Source: Hofstenia miamia
Taxonomy: Eukaryota; Xenacoelomorpha; Acoela; Hofsteniidae
DNA length: 64,000 nt
Assembly: GCA_900660155.1 (NCBI GenBank)
Contig: CABFPE010000240.1
Coordinates: 884,668-948,667, forward strand
Direction of reading: 5' to 3'
The notes below the pieces were generated by a model. It saw nothing but the letters and a program-made list of their open reading frames with translations, searched no databases and had not been told where the DNA came from. Below are positions 14,901-28,800 of the stretch, piece by piece (positions within the stretch are counted from its first letter, which is position 1; each line of letters begins with the position of its first letter). A program made the translations under genes and the position numbers.

Positions 14901-17900
14901 TTGACTAAGTTTTGATAAAGGAATTCTATGAAAATTGAAGTTATCTCATTCTTTAAATTTAAACAGTTCTATTTCGATTCACTTTCCAAAAAACTCGCAA
15001 TATTGAATACTCTGCTGAAATTCTGCAAGCTAATAAAAACCTACCACATTGTAATACGATTAAAATACCGGGAAATACTCATAAACATAATTCTAGGTCA
15101 AAACTTTCACATGTGTTAGGTATAAGGAAGACGTTTTAAATAAATCCTTGAGTATTAATGCAACCATTCCAGCCTGGAACTCGCAACCTAGAGAAACTAA
15201 AAACATTGAAAAAAATATATTTCTGGTAAATCATTGCTAGAATACAAACTATATATGGATGACAATGCGATAACTCGTTATTAATGTATTACAATAGTAA
15301 TTTATTCATAGATTGAAAGATGTGTTTTTGTAATGTATGTAATTTGTGTATAGTGTTGTGTGAATTTATTGATGCTATTCAGATACATTATCAGTTATTT
15401 AATTGTCAACATTTTTCTGAATAAATATTCTCTTATCCTCTTTATCCATAATTTCAATTGCGATTTTTAGTTTTAATTTGTAGTGTGATTATTATGGAAA
15501 TATAGCATTTTATTATTATTATTATTACGCTGAAAACAGAAAAACGGCTTATTAGCATATGGATTGTCCCCGATTTGAGCATAGAGGAAAAATGTAAATT
15601 TTGTTTGTATGGTCTGCGTGAAAGAAAAAGTTTAATTCTGGACAACCCTAATGTACATGTCTTAAAAATTGATTTTCTGATATCAATAACTTTTAATATA
15701 GTAAACCTTTCCTATATTATATATTCCGTTAAAATTTTCCGCAAAAAAACAATACAGTAGAGACAGTAGAAAAAAAATCGTAGTTAAAAATCGCATGCAT
15801 GGACCCTCTAGTAAATGAAATTAATATATACTGACCGTGCCATCAGACAACACGAATTCAAGGAAACTTCCAAATTGAAGTTCTTCAAAAGAGGTTTTGC
15901 TGAACTTCTTGATCAATGCTTTTTCAATGCTGAGCAAATGATGAAACGTAATTGAATCCGCATTTTCCAATGCTTCATTAAAGAGTTTAAGAAGTTCGGA
16001 TTTTATCTCTAAATGTACAATTCCGTTTGGTAGCAGAACAACACTATAAAAACCTTATTAGAAACTTTATTACTTATTGCTCGAAAAAATTATCAGTAAT
16101 TGCAAGCGGAATTTTGAAGATGCATCTCTTGCCCTCATTTTTGAAGCACAATGAAATGTCTATTCTTGTCACAAGGAATGGCAGCATTTTAGCAAAATTG
16201 TATTTTGTAAAATAACTAACTTTGCAAATTCTTAGTGGAATAGGTTGATGAATTCTTCCGAGAAGCAAGTTGACAAAATTTAAAATTATAAATTGCAAGG
16301 AGCTACCAGCGCAATAGGTTTAACTCAAATAGAGACAGTCAAAAAATTTAGTTGCATAAAAAAAATGTCAACATTGAATAGTCATCTGCATATTCCGAAG
16401 AAGAGCTATACATTACGTATACTCACATCGGTAGTGCAGCTATTAGTTTAAATAAAAAAACCGCCTCTACAACGGAAAAATTTTTAAATCATTCAACTAG
16501 TTGACAAAAATGGTGTTGGAATCCTAGAAAAAATTGTGTGCTAAAACATAAACCAGCTGAGATTGTGTGTAATACGATATTCTGATAATGCTTAGATTTG
16601 TAGTTAATACTGCAGTTTACAACCTTATTAAATATATTAAGTTCTATTAAATGACATGCATTTCAAGAAATGCACTGTTTTAAGAAATCAAAATAAAAAG
16701 TGGAATTTCATGACAATAATAAAAAAATTCTAACCTATAAAACACGATCATTTCATTTAATAATATATCATACCATCAACAGAGAACTCAACGCGATCTT
16801 GATCACTGTGAGCACTACTGGAGTCACTTAGACTTAGTTGATCATAGGAAATTTCTGAATCGATAGCAGATTGATATTGATTTACATCGCTATCAACAAT
16901 ATGAACGACATGTTTGTTTGTTTGCTGTCCGTGCATTTCCATAATGCGATCAATAAGACGGAAATCATCAATTAATTGAATTAGAGCCTCGATGATTTCA
17001 TCTGAATCATTACAATCACTCAAAAGTAGACTGAGATGTATCATATCTAAAGCATTAGAAGTTAAAAATGCAGATTAGACATAGGAAAACATGGGAGCAA
17101 GTAAACATTCACATGGTGGTTGAATTTTCAAATATTACCCAATTTTGTGACGTTTTGTAGCTTTGAAAATTAGACAGAAGTTCTTTTATTCCCTTTTTAG
17201 TCAAATCGATGGAACTGATTTATAAATCAAATCAAATGCTAATCAAGCAATCGGAATATATTCTAATAACAAAGCCAAGCAAGCAAGAAAATTAAGAAAT
17301 TATCATTAAAAATCATAGTTCCTGGTATTTTTATTATAATAATTTACTATAAAAATATTAACAGAAAGTATATACAATAAAAAATTGTTATTGTGACATT
17401 GTTTACTCGCTTATGAAATTTAAAATGCGTCTCAAATAACATAAAATTTATCAAAATTTGGCATGATTACAAAGAAAGTTAACTGTCAGTAAAGGAAATT
17501 AGATGGGATCAGAGATGGATGTGTGACAAATTGGGGCAGGGTAGGCAAGTCGTGAGGAGAGAGGTATGGGGCAAAAGTGCAGAAAAACTCTTGAAATGAA
17601 AAAAACTGAACTAAAAAATGGGCAATTTTCGAAATGATAAAAGTAATTTTCTTACACCAAAATTCCTTGCTTAATAATAATTTCATTTACTTTGAAATTT
17701 AATCACGTTTTAAGAAATCAATGATCATGTGTTTTTAGCTCTTTTGATTCTATTCAATAGTTCAAATAAGATCTTTTTGATGTGATGTGTTGTCAATAGG
17801 ATTTGCAATTACCCCTGCATTTATATTGAATAAAATAATGGTTTCATAATACTAAAATTAAACTTCATTTAGCTATCATGTCTTTACTATGTATTGGATT

Positions 17901-19777
17901 CATGCTTGTTACTAGATTCCTCTTGGACTTTCTTGTAATAGTTGATTACTTTGGAAAAAATGATTCCGAATCGTCTAAGCAGCAAGAGGTTTAAATTGGC
18001 AATGGTGGTGATATAATGTTATGAAAATTGTTATTAAACAATTTTGGGGCAATAAGATATCGCAAATAGTTTTTGGAGCTCAATATTTAAGTGGGGCAAC
18101 TTTGGGTGGTTTACTATATAATGCTTGGAGCAATATAGAGTAGATGTCAACATCTGCATATGAGACGGCACAAAGTCTGTGAGATGGGGTGGGGCAGTTC
18201 ACACAAATCTGCCCCAATTCCAAATCTGAATCTGAATGAAAAAACATGCATATTATAAAAATATAAATACGATAAATATTTTATGGTAAACTATAAGCAT
18301 AATTAGTTGCTATTGATTTTTTTGCAAATTTAATACTAATATTTACAATTCCTTTTTTTAATAATTTACTATATTAACCACATTATCAGTTTTTAATAAT
18401 GAGTTCAAGGCATTTCATAATAAACTTACATGATGCATGTTTGGATGCTTTTACGAGTTTTACGATGGCATTCATGTTTTTCCACCACTGTGAAATACAG
18501 TCTTTTTTATTTAGCGGAGTACATTCGAACAAAGCTTCATAAGATTTGATAAATTTCTGCAATACTTCTCCAGCTTCCATTTTGGCTAATCTAACATACC
18601 ATGCACGTTACAAATTTACATCACTCATACATAATTATTCATATTTAATAAAAAGCTTATTACGTATTTGGAATAGAATAACACATTAATAAAGCATTAA
18701 TGTTTCCATATTTCGACTTTATAAAGTTTAAAAATATTGATTTGCTATTGATGATTTTTTACGAAATTTATAAGTGAATTTCAATAAAGTTCGAGTATTA
18801 CAGATTTTTCTTTCGAATCTTCCGGAGTTTTTAAACTTGCGAACACTCGAAAACTAGTGGTTTATAAGTAGAATATTATTATTATTATTTTATTTCTTTT
18901 CACAGCTTCATGCTGGTATCCCTCTCAGCTCAGGGAACTCACCAGTTCCCAGGGAGTCTGAGAGCTTTCCTCAGGACTCTAGCTGTTCCTAACAATGCTG
19001 CCTTCTGTGCTACTGCTCCTCCTCGCTCTGGTACTCCCAACTCCTCCAATTTCTCTTATGCTTCTTACTCACTGCTCCTAGTGCTCTTACAACTACCGGA
19101 ACTACTTCAACTTTCTTTAACTTCGGCACTTGCTTCTGCAACATCTTCCTTGAACTAGCATACATCTTCAGGTCGTCCATGTACCACAGGCGACTCACTA
19201 CTCTACCATTCTTCTTCAACTTATACCCTATGCCTGTCTCCTTTACCTTTTCTGTGATAGAAATTAAGCTAACTACAAACAATAATGGTGCTAAGCCCTC
19301 TGCCAACTCCCTGTACTTGTCTATCTTCTCTTTCTCCTTGCTTTCTACATTCCTGTTCTTTAGTACTGCTATGTCTAGCACTGTTCCCAATCTTTTCTCT
19401 GTGTCTACCACGACTATGTCTAGTCTCCGTGCTTCTATTACCTTGCTTGTCTGGATGTTGGAGTCCCACAGTATCTTAACCTTCTCATTTTCTATTACGC
19501 CCTGTGGCTTGTGTTCATACCACTTGTCTCCTGCTTCTAACCCATGCTGCCTGCTCAAACTCCAAATTCCAACCCAAAATCTCTCCTTGCCGTCTCCAAT
19601 GTCTCCACTTGCTTCTGCAACATCTTCCTTGAACTAGCATACATCTTCAGGTCGTCCATGTACCACAGGCGACTCACTACTCTACCATTCTTCTTCAACT
19701 TATACCCTATGCCTGTCTCCTTTACCTTTTCTGTGATAGAAATTAAGCTAACTACAAACAATAATGGTGCTAAGCTG

Positions 19778-19831
<54 letters not shown>

Positions 19832-22800
19832 AATATTTTTTACTGAAGTATGAAAAGGTGTCACAAGAATCATAATTCGCGGGAAAACGAGGATCATTGA
19901 ACTTTGATCGCTGGCCTCTCCCACATTCGATTTTGGGACACTTTTTGACATTTTCAGATACACAAAGAAAAGTTAGGATGTGTGGTACAATTATTTCCAC
20001 TGAATTACTCATCCTTTTCCTGTCAGAATTTAAGTAACTTTCACACCTTATTTTATTTACGGTTGTTATGGGTTTTCTGAATGCCTAAAAATTACTAAAA
20101 TGAATCATTTAGCTCAACAAAAATATACTGGAAGCATAAATTTATTGAAAAACAAAATAGGAAAAGATTCTAAAATAGCAATAAAAGGTAGAAGAAATTT
20201 AAAAGATTGAGCAAAGCCAACAAATATTGGGGATTTTTAGAACCTTTTCACATTTTATTTGCTGTCGAGCTAAGGGATTGCCATTCCGGTATCACGGAAT
20301 CCCCGGATTTTCATACGTTTTACGGGATTAAAATCCCGAGATTAGACGGGATCCCAGGAATTGAAATTATGATTTTATTGGCCTAATTTCAGAATTCTTG
20401 TAACAAATATTAGCATTGCGTTTTCTCTAAACAAACATTCAGTACACACAGTACACTCTAAATGTAGTTCTTTACAGATAGACTATTCCAGAATTTAATT
20501 TTGTAGACAATTTCTCTGAGTGGAGTGTGGAAGTTATGCTGCTGAGTGCATATTAGGCCTATATGTATCTGTAGACTCATATGCAAGCTACCATCTAGTT
20601 CCTGTGAAATTCTATGATCGAAAAAATGCACTTTCAGGCCTTAGACTGAGTGCCTTTAGTAAGATTACTCTAAATTAAACCAGAACTATAATTATCAGTA
20701 ACAAACCGCCATGTAATGTAGCATATATATGTATCCTACATGTACTTAGTGATTAATTTGTTGAATCCCGGGATCCCGCGATTTTGGTCAAAATCCCGGG
20801 ATAAATCCTCGATAACCGGGATTTGGCAAATCGGGGTCGGGATTGCAATCCCTAGTCGAGACATCTTTCTCTGTTACAAAATGTCCATATCATCTTCTTG
20901 CAGAAAATCTACACGATTTGCAGGTTTGTGTAGATGTTTCGTCAAAATATCAACTCGAGAGTCGAAATACACAAGTCATTTTAATCGAAAAAACTCACCA
21001 ATAATAGCAAACAATTGGAAGCTGATAGATGCTGTTCTTTATGAATCATACTGTCATTGCTTTCTGGAATGAATTGCACTCGTCAATTTATTCTTCTCTT
21101 GAGAAGTCATGCACATTGTACAGTGGACTGTAAAGCAACGATTTCGAAGATTTTATAAGAGCGAATTAGCAAAGTCTCTTATGTATAGCAAAATATAATA
21201 AAATACGAGATTGCTGTAGTTATATGACTCGCATTATGCTTCCCACGTGCATTCATTACTGTCTAATGCACATCCTCTTTAGTTCTTGTAACAATTTTCA
21301 ATTGCTTTTGGCTTTATATAAAGGTAGCGGCAATTTCTTACTTACAATGATAGCTTTTTAAGCAAACAATATATTTTACAAAGTCAGTCTACAATATAAT
21401 AACAATATAAAAACAAACAAATACCTTTTCCGAAGCTTCAAGTTGTTAACAACGCTAGTTTCCTCTAAAATTTTAAGCCTAATAGCATCCAATTCACGTT
21501 TCACGTCTTCTTCGAGTTCATTTATCGTCATTTTTTGAATACCTTTTTTAATTTTAGAGGCTTCAGTAAGGCTTCGACTCCAAATCTAAGGAAGTTTGAA
21601 ATTATTAAAAACAAAAATTTACATCTTGATTCTGATTACTATTTATTCAGATGAGTTTATCCTAACAAGAAAGTATACAGTGCTGAGTTTGTAAACTGTT
21701 AGCAATATTTAAAAAATAACAAGAAAGTATACAGTGAGTTTGTAAACTGTTAGCAATATTTAAAAAAATATTACTATTAAGAAAAATTCTAGTGTATAAA
21801 CCCAAGTGCAGCACATGTAATTTAGAAGAACCATGTGTAAAAATAAAAAGGAAATTTTACATCCGTAGCATATACAGGACCGGATTGGGGCAGAGGCAAA
21901 GGAGGCAAGTGCTTCAGTCCCTCCCTCCCCCAAACTTAAATAATTTGAAATGAATATATGTCGAAAAATTTAAAAATCACTTTAATTATCGAATCACCGC
22001 GTTAACAAAAATAGCATTGTTAAATTATACTGCAGTGATAATATTCTCTTTGATAATTCTCAGTGCTGGATTAAGGCAAATTTGTAAAAAGTGGTCTGAA
22101 AATATAGGTATTTTGGACTTATCGACAAAAGGAAAAAAATTCAATTTGACACAACTTTGGCAAAGTTACTTTGCACGCTTTTACAACTGGAAAATTGTCA
22201 ATGAGTTTTTTGTAGTTAACCTTGTTGAGCAAATCACTTTCAATGCAAAGAAGTGACAGTACACCAAGACGCTGTTGATCCATTGTCGATCGTTTTACAT
22301 CTTTAATTCTTTTGAGTTGCGAAAACGAGCGTTCTCCTGAACAATTGGTTGCCATCATACATAAGTAGTTCCGCACTGCTAGTTCAGTGTTTGGAAATGC
22401 TTGAAAGGATACAGAAATTTGAAACATCTTCTTTCTGAGCACTTGATTTCTCACCTTCTTCATTGTGTCTCTGTTCTTTATACCAGCACATAAATTGTCG
22501 AAATTCTGCTGGAAAATCAGAACACATATCTCTGCAGTACAAAATAATAAGCTTCAATACGTTTCTGTAAAGCGTTTTTCAGCTGATCGATAATGACATA
22601 GAAGGTATTGATCTTAAACTTTTGCTGACCTGACATATCTTCCACAGCATCTGTAGCATTTAACATCATTGATTTGCCCCTTATGTTTTGGTTGTCTCCG
22701 ACTTTCAGATTTATATGTACTGTTGCCCAGCGTAATTTCCACGCTGCTTATAATCCTCAAACTTTTCTCGACATTCATCCAAGAATGCATCCAAGCTCTT

Positions 22801-25800
22801 CTGCAGACCAATAGCAGGAGTTAACTCGATGGTAGAACTTTGCAGCAACTTGTTACTGTTGTTGAACAGCTGCAGAATATTGTTCCAAAGTTCACACATC
22901 AGGGCAAATTCAATGGTATGCACGTGCTTGGTGGCCAATGAACCCGCGTCATTCCTTGTGATACCATTCTGATCCACTGAGATCTCCCGAAGAGCACTTT
23001 GAAATGGGTGGGACACCCCAACGATGTGTTGATGCTACAAAGAATGCATAAAGGCGCTGTAATAGGTCAAAAAATGAAACTGTTTCAACACAACAATCCA
23101 CAGCTGACTGACCAACTATATTCAGCACAGGGAATGTAATCTACTAAACTGTTCTTATTTTTTAAGATTCGTTGCTTATCATTATATTTACAAGACATAT
23201 TGCTTGCATTGTCGTATGTCTGACCACGGCAATGTTTGAAGTCAATGTCCTGATCTGACAAGTAATTAATTAGAGTGTCAGAGCAAGATTCTACCCTGTG
23301 TAACTGGAGATATTGATAAATGTCAAAAAACGCTCCACAGGCTGGTAATCGATCATATTGATATAACGAAGAATGATGGTCAGCTGGTCATTATGGGAAA
23401 TATCGGGAGTAAAATCTGCTGAAATTGAGAAATATCCTGACTTTAAAATCTCATTCTTGATGAGACCCATGACTTGTTCACGCATCATTGCAATTAATTC
23501 CTTACAGATTGTTTTAAATAAATATGATGTGTGGCCACATCCGCGATTAGCATGAGCACCGATGTACTGGGACAAGAATGGATCAAATTGCCCAATCAGC
23601 TCCAAGATGCCCAATTAATTCCCATTTTCTCTGGAGCCAACGATTTCATTGCCACCTCGAAAATCAAGACCTCTCTCACAAAGAAACTTAATAGTCGCAA
23701 CACAGCACGACAGGACATTTTTCCAGTAGTTGCGCTGCTCCAGCATATTGTTATGCAATTGCTCGTCAATTCTCCCCGCAGCAACACTTCTTTGACATAA
23801 TGTCAGAACTGATTTTATGGGCTTTGGACTGATTTCATGGGCTCTTAAGTATTGGGCCATATTCTTCCAATCCTTAAATCTTGAGCCAGAAAACTGTGAT
23901 CGGTCAGATGAAAACAGACTGCAGGGAAAGCAGAAGACACAGATCTTGGCTGGAGAATAAACAAGCCAATCACGATCAACGGTATCACCATTTAGCAAAA
24001 CTCGTTTGAAGGCACTCGAATTTAGGAAGCGATTCACTCAAGAGTACTCGCGCTTTGTTTCTGGATAATTGTCTGCCAAGTTTCGAAAATGGCTTGTTCC
24101 CAGGCTGATGCACATGTTACGCACATGATCTGTTATGTCATCAAAAAGTCCAACATCATCTGGAATGGTTCCTGACGCAGCTCTGTCTTCTAAAGTTTGA
24201 CCTTGTCCAGTTTCAACAGCCTCCTCATGATTACTACCACCTGAGATGATGATAGGAAACTATTGGTAGCAGAAGCACCAACATACGTAGCTTTCTTGTC
24301 CACGAGAGTGAAAAATGAAGTGACTTTATGTGTCTTCTTGAGCACGTCTTCTTCATGACGCTTTTTCTTCTCTAACTCCTTTGCTAGCTCCCAACCGCCT
24401 TTACGTTTTGACGTAACTCAACATTTTTCTGAAAAGTAGAAATGCAATATAAATCTTAGATAAAGTTTGTGCAATGCCAATGAAGAAAAAAAATGTATAA
24501 CACATATGAAGAAATGAATCAACCAAACAATAAATTCTGAAAACACTTCAGCACTACCTGGCAATAAAGAGTGGAAAATATTTAACACACAGAAAAGCAT
24601 TGCAGATCACAATATGCAACTGTCACACACTTTATAGTAGTTCTCTTGTATAACTAAGAAATAAATATTTTTAAGCTGCTTTCATTCCTTTGAGAAAGAA
24701 AGCAGAGTAATTTAACGACTAACAACACTTAAATATTGACTTTCGGACTTACTTTCATCACAAGAAGTGCATAATGGTTACCACATTTGAATATATATGT
24801 ATGAGGGACGATAGAAATAATAATACTCAACCCCCGCCCCCAATTTTTTTGTGACCTAAATATTTGGCCTGGATTTTTGGCTGGCCCTAAGACATGTGCC
24901 TTGTTTACCTTATGGTTAATCCGACACTGATAACTTTCTCTACAATTTGTGTTTAAAGTTATTTGATTGGTTTTAGGATAACCAATTTACGGTCAGCATA
25001 TTTTGCAAACATAAACAGATGTTGAAGCTATATTGTCAGCGGCAACATTAGAACTGTAGATATAGAGAAAGCTGCTGCCTGAAACGTTGTTATTGAATAT
25101 GATTTCGTATATATATTTCTAGAAAGGAAAATATACGCAATTTCATTTGATTTTAATTGTCACAGAGATTTTAAATATTGAATCGTAATAGTTTTTATAA
25201 ACTATACATATTCTAAACTCCTTTAATTTTAAATTATATGATGCGATTTGTGTGTGTGAGAGCACGTGGCCACGAGTGTTGTGTTGTGTGTATTAGTGAG
25301 GGCCGTAGTCATATGAATGCACTGCACCCCCAAAAGAACATGATTCATGATCAAAACTGAATTGAAAAAAGAGCCATTGTCATGGCAACATTGCTAATAC
25401 CATTGTTCTTCATATAGAGATTTTCTCTCCCCTATCTAACACTGGATTGGATAACAATATCGAAACGTATCTTTGCACACAAAAAATTCCTTAACTGCTT
25501 AAGAAATAGTCAGCTAAATCTATTTAGGTGCACATTGAAAAAATATAAATGTTTTCTAATCATCACAAATTAATCATACATTACACTTACAGTGAGGAGC
25601 AAAGGCACTGAATTGATCTTCACCCCCAAAGACCACGGTGAATCAACTTTATAAATCGAAGTCAAGTGCATTAAAAACTCGTTGGTAGCCAGTTTACTAT
25701 TACTAGAGCGACATTTCTTACGGTATGAGTTGAAGTGTTCTAAAATTTATTGTAAAATTCGTAATCAAATTAATAATGGAACCAAACTCACCTAAATCTA

Positions 25801-28800
25801 AGGAAAATGTAATACAGCTGGTGCGTATGATTCTATGAGTAACAAAAACATATAATTAAATAAAAAATTATAATCTTTTGCAGTATTAAGACATTCAAAT
25901 CTTACTCATGATATCCAATGAAGTAATTTCTAAAATCTCGGCGGAACCGTCAGGTGGAAACTTAAAATGTTCGAAAATAGCGGCTTGTTTGTAAATGGGT
26001 CCAAGCTTTAATCCAGCAAATGTTCCATCGCAACTCTCTTCAAAATCAGCTATTATTTCATCCAGTTCATGTATTGTGCACAGAGAAGTCGTCTAAATGT
26101 AATAATTCGGAAACAATTAAGCAATTTTTAACCAAATGCGCAAATAATATTCCGATAGAGCAATCTATAGGCAGAACTGTATAGGAGTTTTGAGTTAAAC
26201 CAATGTTTCATAATTGGTTTATACCAATTTTCATAAAATTATTGCAGAAAATAGGTATTTATATATATAACGCAAACAATTGAAATCAAAATATTGACAT
26301 TAGATTACAGAATATGTAAAGGAATAGCAAAGTTTATTAACAAAAATATATGCACAGAACAACAATGAAAGTATTGAAAATGTATAAGAATTTATATTGA
26401 TTAATGCGCTCACCATTTCGCAAATAACCAGTTCCAGGCATCTAAGAAAGATTGTAAAAATTCAGGAGTTTATCCTGGGGTATTTGCTTTTTCGATTTTG
26501 TAAGAACCCATTAATTGACAAAATTGCCAAAATTTCAAAATAGATTGCTTTAGAAGCATGTGACTATGAACTACACTTTCTTGGGTGCAAAACAAGTTAA
26601 ATGAAACTTCTTTTGATTATAACTTTATGAAGAAGCAGGTAACCAACACTACATTGACAAAAGTAAACTGAAGAAAGGCGATTTCTTGATTAAAATAAAT
26701 TTGCACTTAACGGGTTCTTGCATTACATGCTTCAAATGATCTAATGATGGTGCAGGACCATTGCGATAAACTAAATGCTTTACTGCTGCATTAGAATGTA
26801 TGGCATAAATTATTAATAAAATCACTAAAAAGGACTAACCAGTAACTGAAATAGTAAGTAAAACTCAGTAACGTACTTATGAGTTGGAAATTGTTTTTAG
26901 ATTTCTTAGCTAATATTTGATGAAAAATGCAATCAAATCTGGGAAAGAAAAGCAAGCAACGATTTACATATGAATAGGTATCAAGAAATTTTTTACAGTA
27001 TAAAAAATTACGTATTTAAGAAATCATTATTCAAGAACAAAATATTGAAACAAAAATGTTGAAGGAAACACAGATTGGATTGACGATTAATGATGAAATT
27101 GTTTCAAATAAGGCGCTTAGCAATCATTTTGCAAGAAAATTCCTGTTACTAAGATTGCAAAAAGCCTTAATCATTCTATCTTTTGAAAGTACATTACAAT
27201 TCTTAAATGAAATTGATATCTATAAATTTCAGGAGTTTGGCTACCGGGATTATCAGAGGGTCAGTGCAATTTTTCATAAACCCATCGTCTTTGCCAAGAT
27301 TACGCATCTCAAGAACCAAGCCATAATAAACATATATCTTCTACAGTAATCAATTTACGAAAAAATTTCATCAAATAGAATTGCGACACATACACCAAAT
27401 TGGAGTGAAAATGAACAATATAACTAGTAACTCGACCACGCGGTCTTCATACGCATCTTAAAGTGTCGAACAACTACGTTTTAAAAAACTTTTCTTCCAA
27501 CAGCCTCTCGCATCCCTTCTGCTGACAGTGATCAAAAGTATCCATAATAATTTATCTTTAACTTATTATTGTATATTCCTTTCGCTTTTACGTGCTATTC
27601 ATTGGAATATGTGCCTATATGAAGTAAAACGTATCCTACCTCACCTTGGAAATAGCTTCCCTCTGCAACATTATCGTTTTCAATATATGGTGAATCGTTT
27701 TTGTGGACTCCCAATTCACGGCCGAAAACCCATGAAACCATATTTGCGTGTTCTACAATGAGGTATTTTTTCTTGCTTTCTTCACAAAATTTATCATTGT
27801 AGAGTTATTGATGACTCCCTGGCAATAAACTATTCATTAGTAGTAAATGATTTCTACACACAAAATTTCCAAAGAATATTTGTTAGAGAAGTGTAATACT
27901 GATTGCGAAATAGGGAAAAATTACTACTATGAAACTCGTTCTCACTATCTTAATTTTCAATCCACACAAATCATGAAAGGAGTATATCGATGTATGCAAG
28001 CACCTTCAAGAGTACAGTACATTTGTCAATGACATAATGGGAGCTAGAATTATTTGAGTTACTAAAAAATTTTGGTTAAGTGATGTCAATCTGCACACTA
28101 TAAAACAGAAATACTTTTAAAAGAAAAAAGATAACTTTGCAGACAAACATAGTTGGAGCGTCAACGTCAACATAGAAATGCATAATGAATTTCGCAAGTC
28201 TTAAAATTGTAGAAAGACAAAAGCGACATCGAAGTAAGAAGGTGCAAAATTAATTTTTTATAATACATTTTTACACTTCTGTATTTAAGAATGCGGATTA
28301 CTTAACCAAAATCTCTGTTTATGTGATTCATATTTTATTTTCTATATTCGAAAATGTGCTTGTATATGTTCATAAATTCAAGTTATTACATTATGTATTA
28401 TGGACATGAAGAGCTTATAATATCGTTTTGTCGTTATATGGAAAAACGGTTAATGAAATTGTTATTCCGCTTATTGGCGATAATGTGAATACTAACAAGA
28501 AAATGACTGATTTGTACAATCTCCCCTCATTGCCTGTGCTTTCACAAATTCAAGCTCGCTGTTGGATAAGAAAGTTGAAACCATCCCAACTACGCAGATT
28601 TGGGTCTTTTGGTTGCAATTCAGCGAAATAACACTCGTTGGTAAAGTGCGTTTGAAATGGTGAAGCGCTACTTTTGATTGGTATTTAGAGCACTTCTCAG
28701 ACAGCAAAAAAATGTGGAACACCCAATGACACCAGTTGAAGCATAAGAGTTAACAAGATTGTTCAAGATCAGGAATGATCTTCAATCGGTAACAAAATCG

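Larger units (their letters stand above)
18905..19775 (-). mobile_element. R2/NeSL-like LINE fragment, rearranged
   Basis: Minus-strand coding remnants of a LINE with a C-terminal restriction-like endonuclease. The RT part has ISITEKVKETGIGYKLKK and the catalytic YMDD (SRLWYMDDLKMYASS). The endonuclease part has KWYEHKPQGVIENEKVKILW, IVVVDTEK, LDIAVLKNRN and, further on, VEVVPVVVRALGAVSKK and ALLGTARVLRKAL. Proteins of this type usually read RT first and endonuclease last. Here a 170-bp RT segment occurs twice, once in its own place (19606-19775) and once inside the endonuclease domain (19127-19296). The family assignment rests on remembered similarity to R2/NeSL-like proteins. Confidence 0.7.

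Noticed and set aside
19179-19637. Plus-strand frames of 60-150 codons at 18.9-19.8 kb
   Set aside because: Antisense shadows of the R2/NeSL-like LINE, whose minus-strand frames carry the motifs.
19846-20012. Minus-strand frame with CPKIECGRGQ next to the (ATT)n repeat
   Set aside because: Cysteines suggested a zinc finger exon, but no convincing acceptor is present and exons 8 and 9 join without it.
20889-20965. Possible extra minus-strand exon (DSRVDILTKHLHKPANRVDF) beside the 20.3-kb MITE
   Set aside because: The peptide looks protein-like, but exons 8 and 9 already join in phase and no acceptor/donor pair keeps this segment in frame.
28428-28631. 67-codon plus-strand frame considered as the C-terminus of a LINE RT
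   Set aside because: Only a loose resemblance to the WxGH.xRM-type tail, with no supporting upstream RT motifs.
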